Origin: an uncultured Ruminococcus sp.
Lineage (GTDB): Bacteria; Bacillota; Clostridia; Oscillospirales; Ruminococcaceae
Direction: 5' to 3'
Length of the DNA stretch: 33,532 nt
Assembly (NCBI GenBank): GCA_944386525.1
Contig: CALXBL010000012.1
Coordinates: forward strand, 1 to 33,532
The notes beneath the pieces are model-generated. The model had not been told where the DNA came from. It ran no database searches and was given only the letters and a program-made list of their open reading frames with translations. The position numbers and the translations under genes were made by a program. Each line of letters opens with the position of its first letter. The first letter of the stretch is position 1. This document shows positions 1-8,471 of this stretch, in pieces.

Positions 1-72
1 CCACTTTCAACAGTGACTGCTTGTTTGTAAATTCCTTTTTAACTTATTTCCCCAATTATTGACAGAGAGCCG

Positions 73-108
73 AAAAAAATCCTGACTCAGCATCTGCTGA
101 ATTCAGGA
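73..108 (-). terminator. Rho-independent terminator of the tRNA cluster
   Basis: On the minus strand, just past the 3' end of tRNA-His, there is a GC-containing hairpin. The outer stem CCTGA/TCAGG and inner stem TCAGCA/TGCTGA are separated by a small bulge, and a run of seven T follows (seven A at 73-79 on the plus strand). It ends the tRNA-Gly/Arg/His transcript. A short T-run on the plus side (110-114) could give weak termination the other way. Confidence 0.8.
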
Positions 109-116
109 CTTTTTGG

Positions 117-194
117 TGGGGTGGGAGATGGGATTCGAACCCACGATCTTCGGGACCACAATCCGACGCTTTAACCAACTAAGCTACACCCACC
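117..194 (-). tRNA. tRNA-His (GTG anticodon)
   Basis: The minus strand folds as a complete tRNA. It has an acceptor stem with the extra G-1 opposite discriminator C73, which is the tRNA-His identity signature. It also has a D arm, the anticodon loop TT-GTG-GT, a T arm with loop TTCGAAT and an encoded CCA tail. Two stem imperfections are visible: a T-T opposition at 6:67 in the acceptor and an A-C opposition at 31:39 closing the anticodon loop. It is the last gene of the three-tRNA cluster and is followed directly by a terminator. Confidence 0.95.
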
Positions 195-203
195 ATATAT
201 GCA

Positions 204-231
204 CCCCGAAGGATAATCCCCGAAGGATAAT
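204..231. repeat. Perfect 14-bp tandem direct repeat between tRNA-Arg and tRNA-His
   Basis: The 14-mer CCCCGAAGGATAAT occurs at 204-217 and again, without a gap, at 218-231. It fills most of the 47-bp spacer between two tRNA genes. It could be a replication-slippage duplication within the spacer; no function is evident. Confidence 0.9.
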
Positions 232-241
232 TTGTGAAAAT

Positions 242-318
242 TGGCGCGCCTTAATGGATTCGAACCATTGGCTTACTGCTTAGAAGGCAGTTACTCTATC
301 CAGCTGAGTTAAAGGCGC
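242..318 (-). tRNA. tRNA-Arg (TCT anticodon)
   Basis: The minus strand gives the acceptor stem GCGCCTT/AAGGCGC with discriminator G and an encoded CCA tail. The anticodon stem is ACTGC/GCAGT with loop CT-TCT-AA, and the T loop is TTCGAAT. All stems pair. Anticodon TCT reads AGA/AGG arginine codons. It is the middle gene of the cluster. Confidence 0.96.
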
Positions 319-322
319 ATAT

Positions 323-396
<74 letters not shown>

Positions 397-434
397 ATTT
401 ATTGTTTTTACTGTTGACTCTCACAACGTTACTT

Positions 435-463
435 ATTATATCACATCTGCAAATTTTTGTCAA
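435..463 (-). promoter_or_regulatory. Consensus sigma-A promoter of the tRNA-Gly-Arg-His cluster
   Basis: On the minus strand a perfect -35 TTGACA (458-463) lies 17 bp from a perfect -10 TATAAT (435-440). The predicted start lies about 30 bp upstream of mature tRNA-Gly. A fully consensus promoter suits a highly expressed stable-RNA operon. Confidence 0.9.
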
Positions 464-488
464 GGTTTTTCTTTGTTTTTTTTTAAAC

Positions 489-520
489 AAAAAAGCGGAC
501 TGTACATTACAATCCGCTTA
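489..520 (-). terminator. Terminator downstream of clpE, end of the 13-gene minus-strand block
   Basis: About 18 bp past the clpE stop, the minus strand forms a stem AAGCGGA/TCCGCTT with an inner TGTA/TACA helix around an ATG loop. A T-rich tract follows. This is the only convincing terminator found between here and the ruvC promoter. Confidence 0.85.
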
Positions 521-536
521 GTTTCACTTTATAAAA

Positions 537-2891
537 TTAACTGCACTTTACAACAAGCTTTCCATCAGCGTCGGTGCCGATGTATATCTCCGTAATATTC
601 CCTGTATTATCAATGATAATATTTGCGACCTTATCCTCTATCTCCCTACGTATAACACGTCGGATATCACGTGCTCCATAGGGCTTTCCATATGAAAGCT
701 CTGCTATGGCAGCAAGCGCTGAGTCGTCATATTTAAGTGTGATGTCCTTTTCAGCAAGCGGTTCTCTCATTTCGTCAAGCATAAGACCGGCTATTTTGCC
801 AAAGTCCTCCTTGGAAAGATTTTTGAACACAATTATCTCATCAATACGGCTTATAAACTCAGGCCTGAGGAACTCACGGAGAGCCTTTGTTGCTCGATCC
901 TGGCTTATTTCATTTTCAGTCTTATTGAAGCCTACTCCAGTACTCTTGTCAGTGGAACCGGCGTTGGACGTCATGCAGATTATTGTGTTCTCAAAATTGA
1001 TTGTTCTACCCTGAGCGTCATCTATCCTGCCCTCATCGAGGATCTGCATGAGGATATTCATCACATCAGGATGCGCTTTCTCTATCTCGTCAAAGAGAAT
1101 AACTGAATACGGACGTCTCCTTACCTTTTCAGTGAGCTGACCTGCCTCGTCGTAGCCTACATATCCGGGAGGTGAGCCTATCATTCTTGCAACAGAATGC
1201 TTTTCCATATATTCAGTCATATCGAGTCGAATAAGAGGTTCAGCTGAGTCAAACATAGTCTCAGCAAGCACCTTCACAAGCTCAGTCTTGCCAACACCTG
1301 TGGGACCTACAAAGATAAATGAGGCAGGTCGGCGACGTGCTGAAAGACGTACTCTTGTGCGCTTGATGGCATTCGCAAGCACATGGATAGCCTCCTGCTG
1401 ACCGATAACACGTGAACCAAGCTGTTCTTCAAGAACAGATATCCGTGCAAACTCAGTTTCTTCGATCTTATTTGCTGGAATTCCTGTCCACAGCTCTATT
1501 ACCTTTGCAAGATCCTCTTCTGTGACTTTTACCTTATCAAGGCTACTCGACAGCTCCTCTATCTTATCATTTATCCTGATAAGCTCGCCCTTGACCATTG
1601 CTAACTTTTCAAAATCTATCTCGTCCTCTTCCTGAATGGACTTCTGCTGCTCCTGAAGCTCCAGCTGTTTCCTGACCGCTAAGTCATACTCCTTCAACTC
1701 CGGAGACGCAAGGCTCCTTGAAGCACAGCTTTCATCAAGCAAGTCGATAGCCTTATCCGGAAGGAAACGGTCTGTCACGTATCTCTCCGAGAGCTTGGCA
1801 CACAGACGCACAATATGCGTTGAAACATGGACACGGTGGAAAGCTTCGTAATACTTCTTTATTCCATCAAGCAGTTCCACTGTTTCCTCGATGGTCGGCT
1901 CATTTACAGTTACCGGTTGGAAACGGCGTTCAAGAGCAGCATCCTTTTCGATATACTTTCTGTATTCCGCAAATGTTGTAGCGCCGATCACCTGTATCTC
2001 GCCTCGTGAAAGAGCTGGCTTCAGAATATTAGCTGCGTTCATTGAACCCTCGGAATTGCCCGTTCCTACAAGATTGTGCAGTTCATCGATAAAGAGGATA
2101 ATATTTCCGTCCTGCTTCACCTCATTTACAAGGCCCTTCACACGGCTTTCAAACTGTCCTCTGAACTGTGTTCCTGCCACAAGTGATGTCAAATCAAGAA
2201 GATATACCTTTTTATTTTTAAGATTAAATGGCACATCACCGGATTCTATCCTCTGTGCTATTCCCTCTGCTATTGCAGTCTTTCCTACGCCCGGCTCACC
2301 TATAAGACAAGGGTTGTTTTTAGTACGGCGTGAGAGTATCTGGATAACACGTGATATCTCCCTGTCTCTGCCGATAATGTCATCTATCTTACCCTCGGCA
2401 GCACGCTGACTGAGATTGTCGCAGTAGCTGCTGAGGTATTTGTACTTATTCTTTTCTTTTTTCATCTTGGGGTCGCCTTTTGCCCCAAATATCTTCCTTG
2501 CAAAGGAAGACACACCGTTGTCACTTTCGCTTTCATCTTCCACAGCATCAGGAAGTTCGCTGTCGTCATCATCTTTCATCTCGTCGAAGTTATCGTCTTT
2601 TCCGGAATTTTCCATATTCATATTGTTCATCATATTCTGAAGCAGCTCCGGCATTACGTTGCTGCCGCCCATCTGAAAGCTGTCGCTGTCCATAAGCTCA
2701 GTCATCTGATCTGAGAACTGTTCCAGTTCCTCATCTGAGATACCCATATTCTTGATGTAGTCGGTAACCTGAGGTATATTCAGTTTCCTTGCACACACAA
2801 GACACAGACCCTCATTTCTGCGTTCACTGCCATTCATTGAAGTAATAAACACCACAGCTGGACGCTTATTACATCTGCTGCATTTGATCAT
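537..2891 (-). CDS. clpE: ClpE-type AAA+ unfoldase (Clp protease ATP-binding subunit)
   Basis: Hsp100 ATPase that unfolds substrates and feeds them to the ClpP peptidase in the cytoplasm. The 784-residue product opens with a zinc finger (Cys4, Cys7, Cys30, Cys33), the hallmark that separates ClpE from ClpC, which has a Clp-N repeat instead. Two AAA+ modules follow: Walker A at 198-205 and Walker B near 265-270, then Walker A at 529-536 and Walker B near 597-602. A coiled-coil middle segment lies at about 400-455. A VGF tripeptide at 653-655 matches the ClpP-docking loop, and GARDIRR near 739 is sensor 2. The start is set at the ATG at 2891, five bases after a GGTGG Shine-Dalgarno; an in-frame GTG at 2900 is too close to that site. 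It is the last gene of the block, 18 bp after cvpA. No CtsR heptad repeat is visible in that gap, so heat-shock control would have to come from elsewhere. Assignment to ClpE rather than ClpC is by N-terminus only. Confidence 0.93.
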   Translation of the reverse strand: MIKCSRCNKRPAVVFITSMNGSERRNEGLCLVCARKLNIPQVTDYIKNMGISDEELEQFSDQMTELMDSDSFQMGGSNVMPELLQNMMNNMNMENSGKDDNFDEMKDDDDSELPDAVEDESESDNGVSSFARKIFGAKGDPKMKKEKNKYKYLSSYCDNLSQRAAEGKIDDIIGRDREISRVIQILSRRTKNNPCLIGEPGVGKTAIAEGIAQRIESGDVPFNLKNKKVYLLDLTSLVAGTQFRGQFESRVKGLVNEVKQDGNIILFIDELHNLVGTGNSEGSMNAANILKPALSRGEIQVIGATTFAEYRKYIEKDAALERRFQPVTVNEPTIEETVELLDGIKKYYEAFHRVHVSTHIVRLCAKLSERYVTDRFLPDKAIDLLDESCASRSLASPELKEYDLAVRKQLELQEQQKSIQEEDEIDFEKLAMVKGELIRINDKIEELSSSLDKVKVTEEDLAKVIELWTGIPANKIEETEFARISVLEEQLGSRVIGQQEAIHVLANAIKRTRVRLSARRRPASFIFVGPTGVGKTELVKVLAETMFDSAEPLIRLDMTEYMEKHSVARMIGSPPGYVGYDEAGQLTEKVRRRPYSVILFDEIEKAHPDVMNILMQILDEGRIDDAQGRTINFENTIICMTSNAGSTDKSTGVGFNKTENEISQDRATKALREFLRPEFISRIDEIIVFKNLSKEDFGKIAGLMLDEMREPLAEKDITLKYDDSALAAIAELSYGKPYGARDIRRVIRREIEDKVANIIIDNTGNITEIYIGTDADGKLVVKCS

Positions 2892-2909
2892 AAAAACCAC
2901 CTTTCTCTA

Positions 2910-3785
2910 TTACAAAATATCCGTAATGATATTATAGAATTTTCCAAATATTAAAGTCCTGCCCACAGTCTCATCGCTAAAGAACGGATATTCACCATTC
3001 CCCATCGAAATGATGCACTCCGTCAGCAGCACTGCAAGACCTATATAAACGACCATATTACCCACACCTACTGCACCGCCGATAAGTGTTCCGACAGCGC
3101 CATGGCTTCCACCGGGTATTAGTTCTGTAAAAATGCGTAGTATTGCGCAAAGCAGGAATGTGATTGCTGCAAATGATATCACCCTTAAAAACGGCATTGC
3201 TGCGAGTTTAATATACATTTCTTCTATTCCTGCGGCTGCCATTGAATTATCGTTCCTCAGGACAGCAGCTGTTGTATCGGCTACATCCTTCAGTCTGCTG
3301 CCTGCAGCTGGTTCCGTGACAGCCTTCTCAGCCCAGTCAGGAAGAACATTTCCATGTTTCCTTACAGCAGCGTCAAGTACATCACTCAGCTCATCTTCAA
3401 GAGCTTCAGCATCTGTGCCAAGCACTGCGGCAGCTTTATTCAATGCCTCATCGCTGCTGCCGAACGACTCCACCATATCGGCAAGCTCGTCGTTGTCATA
3501 CGGGATATATATCCCATGCGACTCAAGGGTCCCTCTCAAATCGCCAGCTATATCTGTCTCGTCGAGCTTTTCCTCAACAATATTCCGGCACGAAGTTCTG
3601 ATAAAGCTATCATATACAGCCTCAGATACAGGCGCAGACAAAAATGATGCAGCAACAATCGAGACAGCACACACGAGAAAACCGCCAAGCGCCTTCTTTG
3701 CACCTCCTGCTGCACCATTCCATATACAAAGCACGCCTATCGCTATTACAACGAGATCATACAGCCACCATTCTGTTTCTCCCAT
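2910..3785 (-). CDS. CvpA-family integral membrane protein
   Basis: A 291-residue membrane protein. The first 50 residues hold two hydrophobic segments split by a Gly/Ala/Lys-rich turn (GAAGGAKKALGG), which is the typical opening of the CvpA (colicin V production) family. A soluble acidic stretch spans about 75-185, and at least two more hydrophobic helices lie at about 200-220 and 232-262. CvpA proteins are about 160-220 residues in many Firmicutes, so the central insert makes this one long. The molecular role of the family is poorly defined; it is linked to envelope integrity. The start ATG has an AAGGTG Shine-Dalgarno and lies 8 bp after the preceding gene. Confidence 0.75.
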   Translation of the reverse strand: MGETEWWLYDLVVIAIGVLCIWNGAAGGAKKALGGFLVCAVSIVAASFLSAPVSEAVYDSFIRTSCRNIVEEKLDETDIAGDLRGTLESHGIYIPYDNDELADMVESFGSSDEALNKAAAVLGTDAEALEDELSDVLDAAVRKHGNVLPDWAEKAVTEPAAGSRLKDVADTTAAVLRNDNSMAAAGIEEMYIKLAAMPFLRVISFAAITFLLCAILRIFTELIPGGSHGAVGTLIGGAVGVGNMVVYIGLAVLLTECIISMGNGEYPFFSDETVGRTLIFGKFYNIITDIL

Positions 3786-3793
3786 AATACACC

Positions 3794-5029
3794 TTATTCA
3801 TCAAAATCCACACGGTCTATCTGCTCATAGCTCATGAGGAACAGATATCTACCCTGCTTAATAAACTTCTCATATGAATAGTCAAGTCCCACAGTTGCAA
3901 ATGCCTTGCCCTCATATGAGTAGGCTACCACATTGTCGCTGCTCAGAAGATATACTGAATCGCTGTCTGCCTGAACATAGGATGACGACTGATTTACCGA
4001 TACAGTTACTGGTGCCTCGGCAGATCCGTTGAACAGCAGCAGATTTGTCTCACGTGTTTCATCACTTCGCACGAGGACTGCCGCCTTACCGTTGGTCACG
4101 TCGTAACTTAAAAGTTCACCTGAATATGCGTACATAGATTCCAGCTGACCCTTTTTATTATAGTAGGCACATAATCTGTCTCCAATTATACATATCCTGC
4201 CATCATCTGTAAATGATGACTGGAGACATAGCGTCGACAGTGCTGGTGCATCCCACAAGGTCTCCTCACTGTCAAACGATATCCTCCGCACAACTGACGA
4301 CATCTCGCCCTCCTCTGCATTCATCTGGACAAATACGCAGCCATTATCCTCATTGTCAAAACTCACTTCATTGACACGCTCAACGCAGTTTCTTGTATAA
4401 ACTTTCTTGCCATTCTCGTCATATATATATATAGAACAGCTGTAGGTGCTCGATTCAGTTATGAGAGCAGTATATCCATTGCGGCTTACAGCGCCTGTTA
4501 TGATGACATCTTCTGAATCCTTTTCATATACCATTCCATCGATCTTATCTACCCTGAAGCTGGTACCGCTATTTTCAAAGCAAAGGGAATAGTCTCCATT
4601 TGTTTTCATTACAGCTTTCGTATAGGGAATCTGCCGTATATCAACAGTCTCTCCCTGGTCGGAATAGATATACATATATGAATCATTGAGTATTACAATA
4701 TGCCCGTTAAGTATGTTTGTCTGATAGTTTTCAGTTCCCGACACCTTTAGCGGGAAGTTGCCCTCAGCAAGCACTCCGTCGTTCTGGCGGATAGAATCTA
4801 TCTTATTCTCAACACCTGATATCCAGTTTCCGCGCTCCATATACAGGAACACACAAAACGCTGCTATCAGGATAAGTACCATTAGCCGCAAAAAACTGCG
4901 CTGGGTCTTTTTTCTTTTCTTTCTATCTATAGCGTCTGCTTTATCCTTACCCATTTCTGTGTCTGCACTCTTAACCAGAATGCCCGCTCCTTTCCGGAAA
5001 CATTTATATACTGTCGTAATACACTTCAT
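3794..5029 (-). CDS. Membrane-anchored beta-propeller-like protein (DUF5711-like)
   Basis: Not assignable to a known reaction. A basic N-terminus (KKRKKTQR) precedes one hydrophobic segment (LMVLILIAAFCVFLYM). About 340 extracytoplasmic residues follow, made of repeated short strands with alternating aromatic and Asp/Gly turns, resembling a PQQ/WD-type propeller; this matches my recollection of the DUF5711 family. The start is unclear. The first ATG (5029) overlaps truA by 26 bp and has no Shine-Dalgarno, and the next ATG (4954) also lacks one. A perfect AAGGAG (4987-4992) sits 5 nt before an in-frame ATT and 8 nt before an in-frame CTG (4976-4978). The outer limit is given here. It lies between truA and cvpA and is co-transcribed with both. 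Confidence 0.75.
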   Translation of the reverse strand: MKCITTVYKCFRKGAGILVKSADTEMGKDKADAIDRKKRKKTQRSFLRLMVLILIAAFCVFLYMERGNWISGVENKIDSIRQNDGVLAEGNFPLKVSGTENYQTNILNGHIVILNDSYMYIYSDQGETVDIRQIPYTKAVMKTNGDYSLCFENSGTSFRVDKIDGMVYEKDSEDVIITGAVSRNGYTALITESSTYSCSIYIYDENGKKVYTRNCVERVNEVSFDNEDNGCVFVQMNAEEGEMSSVVRRISFDSEETLWDAPALSTLCLQSSFTDDGRICIIGDRLCAYYNKKGQLESMYAYSGELLSYDVTNGKAAVLVRSDETRETNLLLFNGSAEAPVTVSVNQSSSYVQADSDSVYLLSSDNVVAYSYEGKAFATVGLDYSYEKFIKQGRYLFLMSYEQIDRVDFDE

Positions 5030-5747
5030 GCAGATATAGACCGTGAGGCAGTGCAGTTCTTCCTGCGAGCCTGCGGTCTCTTGCGTCCATTATCTTCTGG
5101 AGGTCACTTACAGCTATTCTGCCCTCGTTTATATCAAGCAGCGTTCCCACCAGTATCCTAACCATATTATACAGGAAACCGTCACCTTTTACAAGTATTC
5201 TAACATCACTTCCCTGCATTTCTATCTGAAAGCTGTAGATTGTTCGTATGGTGTCGAGTTTTTTTGAGCAGTCTGCACAGAAGCTCCCAAAATCATGCGT
5301 CCCCACAAAGAACTCCGCAGCCTCACGCAAAAGCTCTATTTTAAGAGGTCTTCTGTAGTGGAGTGCAAGATCGGTGGCAAAGGGATTTTTCGATTCGCTG
5401 TTGTGTATCCTGTAGAGATACGTCTTGCCCTTGCAGCTGAATCTTGCGTGGAAATCCTCCGACACTTCCTCACAGCTCAGGACTGATATATCATCAGGCA
5501 GATAGCCGTTTATCCCTCTCACAAAGTTTCTCAAAGGTATCTGGTTTTCCGTCTGGAATGTGAAGCAGAACATCTCGGCGTGAACTCCAGTATCTGTACG
5601 GGAGCAGCCATGTATAGTCGTTGGTGTATTTAGTATCTTCGATACCGCCCCTTCAACAACCTCCTGTACAGTAAGTGCATTTTTCTGCCTCTGATATCCA
5701 TGATATTTTGTCCCTCGAAAGGACATTATTACTTTAAGATTCCTCAT
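5004..5747 (-). CDS. truA: tRNA pseudouridine(38-40) synthase TruA
   Basis: Converts uridines 38-40 of the tRNA anticodon stem to pseudouridine. The 247-residue product has the family-typical length. It opens with VIMSFRGTKYHGYQRQ and carries the catalytic motif GCSRTDTGVHA with nucleophile Asp52. Further conserved blocks include FHARFSCKGKTYLYRI, HDFGSFC and GDGFLYNMVRILVGTL. The start is the ATG at 5747, six bases after GGGGAGG; upstream in-frame ATGs would sit on or before that site. It overlaps the end of the yfhO-like gene by 14 bp, which suggests translational coupling. Confidence 0.97.
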   Translation of the reverse strand: MRNLKVIMSFRGTKYHGYQRQKNALTVQEVVEGAVSKILNTPTTIHGCSRTDTGVHAEMFCFTFQTENQIPLRNFVRGINGYLPDDISVLSCEEVSEDFHARFSCKGKTYLYRIHNSESKNPFATDLALHYRRPLKIELLREAAEFFVGTHDFGSFCADCSKKLDTIRTIYSFQIEMQGSDVRILVKGDGFLYNMVRILVGTLLDINEGRIAVSDLQKIMDARDRRLAGRTALPHGLYLHEVYYDSI

Positions 5748-8454
5748 CTGCATCCTCCCCAGAACATATCGGCTTAATATGCTTTTTTCGCCTGTGTTCA
5801 GCAAATACGATCAGACACCATATGATCGTTCCTACTGCTGAAATTGAAATGCCCACAACAGCTCCCTGCGGCACATATTCCAGCTTTATCTTATGTGTGC
5901 CTTTCGTCACCGGTACGCCTATCATAGCTCCGCCTATTGTCTCAGCAGTTACTTTCTCACCGTCTACATATACAGTCCAACCCTTTTCCTGCGGTATTGA
6001 AAAATAACAAATGCCGTCATCAGCTGCATTCACTGTTCCCTCAAGGCTTGTATCTGAAAACTCCTCAAGCTCAATGCCGCCGGAGCTGAGCTTTTCATAT
6101 CCTCTTTCAAGAACGTCGGTATTGAGACTGTACACATATATCCTTACTGAACCATTTGTAACTGTTTCATCAGTCACATCTGCACTGACTGAGACTTTTT
6201 CTCCTGCCTTATATGTTCCTATGGGAGCTATGAAACCCTGATGCTTTGTAACGCTGTAGGAGCCTCGGTTTACATCGTTTTCCAGTATATTCACCGTATT
6301 AACTCCATCCGCCCAGAAGTAGGCGTATAAGACAGAATCCTCATCCGGTATGAAGTTGAACTTGAATTTATGCTCAGAGACAGACTCATCTATCCTGAAG
6401 CTATAATGTCCATACTGACTCTTGAACACTCCATTTTCGCCATTCATACCTGTATGTCCGGTATGCGTCACCTCAACAGGCGTGAACAGAGGCTCCTCGA
6501 TGCCGGTAGCTTTCGCAAATATAGCGTTCTGCGCAAGGAATGGCTGGGAGTAATCCTCACCATTATATGTCAGTATATCCTCATCTGCCATAAAGCCTAC
6601 TGGCAGAGAATATTTATTCTCATACGCTATAACTGAGCCACACTCGTCTATCTCAGCCATGGCATAGTCATCCATTATCTCACCGGTACGTGAGAGCACA
6701 TATTTCACTCCCGTAAACATATTAGTCACCGGAGAGGAGAGTGCATAATAATACCTGTTGCCAGCCTCTGAGCCAGGAAGTCCAAGCGTCCTGAGATACG
6801 TGGTCACGCTCTTGTTTGCCATTGAAGAAAATTGTGATACTCCATTATATGAGTAAAGCGCTGGGTCATTCAGCGAATACCATGTGGATATCTCAGTCCG
6901 GTAGAAAAGCTCATCGTCGTTTTCATCTATCTCATCGAGAAGCTGCTGTATCTCATCATTTCTGGTGGGATAGCTTGTGTAGTCAGATGTTCCCACAGCA
7001 TCAGTTCCCGTTCTTGCCTGCATGAACATCTCGAAAAACAGACCTATCGACAATATACCGCACATTGCCGTCTGCCTGAGTACACGCCTCTCCCAGAGAA
7101 ACATAACCACAATGTAAAACATAGAAAGTCCGAAGCTCATCCACATTGCAGATGTCTGGGAATCATCACGATTTGAGAACAAGGTAACTGCAAAAGCTCC
7201 TGCAGCAATAATAGTCATTGCAATAACATCAAGCAGCTTAATTTTGCGTGAAAGTATCAGGTCGAATACCCTGTATCCCATCACTACAAGAACAAACGAA
7301 AACAAAAACGAAAATCTGTATGGCAACATATTCGTAAAATGAAAACCATGCCATATATAGTTCAGCACGTTCATATTGCAGCTCACAATAAGGAATATAA
7401 GTATGAGCACCGATGCTATCTTCTCACGTATCATAACATGGCGTGACCGAATGTACATACCAATAAATACCACACACAATATTCCGCAGTAGAGATTTGG
7501 CAGTCCCTCCTTTACAGTCGGCTCACGGAATGCAGTCATATTGGCAAGTATATCAATCCAACTCTCGTACCAGCTTATCTCCGTGGGGAAGCTGTTCTCA
7601 GCACTGTAGGTAAGCTGAAGCGCAAAATACGCCGGTATCAGCATAAATGCACTGAGTGCAAGACCCAGAGCTGCTGCCCCAAGCATTCTCAGACCGGAAA
7701 AGATAAACCTTTTAAATCCCGTCCTCTCAAAAAGGCATATGCAGAAAAAGGCGATAACTGTAAAAATACATATGAACAGTCCTATATAGTAATTCGCCAC
7801 AAGCGACATTGCAAACGCTCCGGAGAAAAGAGCGATCCGCTTTTCTCTTACAAGCCTAACCGCTCCCAGCATCACAAGAGGCAGAAGCGCTACTGTATCT
7901 ATCCAGATCGTATTCCAGTAATAGCCTAAGATATAGCTGCAAAGTGCATACATCGTAGCGAAAAAGCATATGGAGATGTCATTCCGTCTGAATGTGTATT
8001 TGAGAAACATTCCCGTGAAAAGTCCCGCAAAGCCTATCTTCAGCAGCAGGATAAACGTCATTGCGTCACGAAGCATACTCTCAGGCACGAGTATTGTCAG
8101 CAGATTAAGCGGACTCGCCGCATAATATGACAGTATCGCAATGAAATTCGTACCCATGCCCGATTCCCACGTATAGAAAAGCGACGATGAAAGATCGTGC
8201 AGCTTGCCGTGAAGGATATTCGCAAATGGGTAATACTGGTGCCAGAAGTCGGTAACAAGTATCTGTCCGCTGCCAAAGGGGTGTACTCCCTGGAATATCC
8301 ATCCAATAAGTACAAGCACACTTGGCACACAAAAAGATAAAAGCAGATAGAGCTTCGTATCTGCCTTTTTTATATTGAGCTGAACAGTCTCAGCAGCTCT
8401 ATCCTCACCGGATCCGTCTGCTGCCGGACTTTCGATTATTTTTTCAGGTTCCAT
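5734..8454 (-). CDS. YfhO-family polytopic membrane protein
   Basis: A 906-residue protein. A cytoplasmic N-terminus of about 38 residues is followed by a dozen or so hydrophobic helices through residue ~480. A large soluble region (~500-870) then contains a C-terminal beta-sandwich-like segment, one last helix (VGISISAVGTIIWCLIVF) and a charged tail. This is the architecture of YfhO, a GT-C-like membrane protein. In Bacillus and Listeria, YfhO works with CsbB/GtcA-type partners to glycosylate lipoteichoic acid, but no such partner is adjacent here. The start is the ATG at 8454, with GGAG 11 nt upstream, 17 bp after ecfT. It separates ecfT from truA, which are adjacent in many other Firmicutes. 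Confidence 0.88.
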   Translation of the reverse strand: MEPEKIIESPAADGSGEDRAAETVQLNIKKADTKLYLLLSFCVPSVLVLIGWIFQGVHPFGSGQILVTDFWHQYYPFANILHGKLHDLSSSLFYTWESGMGTNFIAILSYYAASPLNLLTILVPESMLRDAMTFILLLKIGFAGLFTGMFLKYTFRRNDISICFFATMYALCSYILGYYWNTIWIDTVALLPLVMLGAVRLVREKRIALFSGAFAMSLVANYYIGLFICIFTVIAFFCICLFERTGFKRFIFSGLRMLGAAALGLALSAFMLIPAYFALQLTYSAENSFPTEISWYESWIDILANMTAFREPTVKEGLPNLYCGILCVVFIGMYIRSRHVMIREKIASVLILIFLIVSCNMNVLNYIWHGFHFTNMLPYRFSFLFSFVLVVMGYRVFDLILSRKIKLLDVIAMTIIAAGAFAVTLFSNRDDSQTSAMWMSFGLSMFYIVVMFLWERRVLRQTAMCGILSIGLFFEMFMQARTGTDAVGTSDYTSYPTRNDEIQQLLDEIDENDDELFYRTEISTWYSLNDPALYSYNGVSQFSSMANKSVTTYLRTLGLPGSEAGNRYYYALSSPVTNMFTGVKYVLSRTGEIMDDYAMAEIDECGSVIAYENKYSLPVGFMADEDILTYNGEDYSQPFLAQNAIFAKATGIEEPLFTPVEVTHTGHTGMNGENGVFKSQYGHYSFRIDESVSEHKFKFNFIPDEDSVLYAYFWADGVNTVNILENDVNRGSYSVTKHQGFIAPIGTYKAGEKVSVSADVTDETVTNGSVRIYVYSLNTDVLERGYEKLSSGGIELEEFSDTSLEGTVNAADDGICYFSIPQEKGWTVYVDGEKVTAETIGGAMIGVPVTKGTHKIKLEYVPQGAVVGISISAVGTIIWCLIVFAEHRRKKHIKPICSGEDADEES

Positions 8455-8471
8455 ATCTGTTATATCTCCAG

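Noticed and set aside
1-72. End of a gene at the left edge
   Set aside because: No open frame with recognisable coding content is visible in the first 72 bases; it is AT-rich and too short to judge.
1891-2409. 172-residue plus-strand ORF opposite clpE
   Set aside because: Lies entirely antisense to the conserved first AAA+ module; its translation has no recognisable domain and reflects codon bias of the real gene.
3133-3837. 234-residue plus-strand ORF opposite cvpA
   Set aside because: Ser/Ala-rich low-complexity translation antisense to a real membrane protein gene, no ribosome-binding site.
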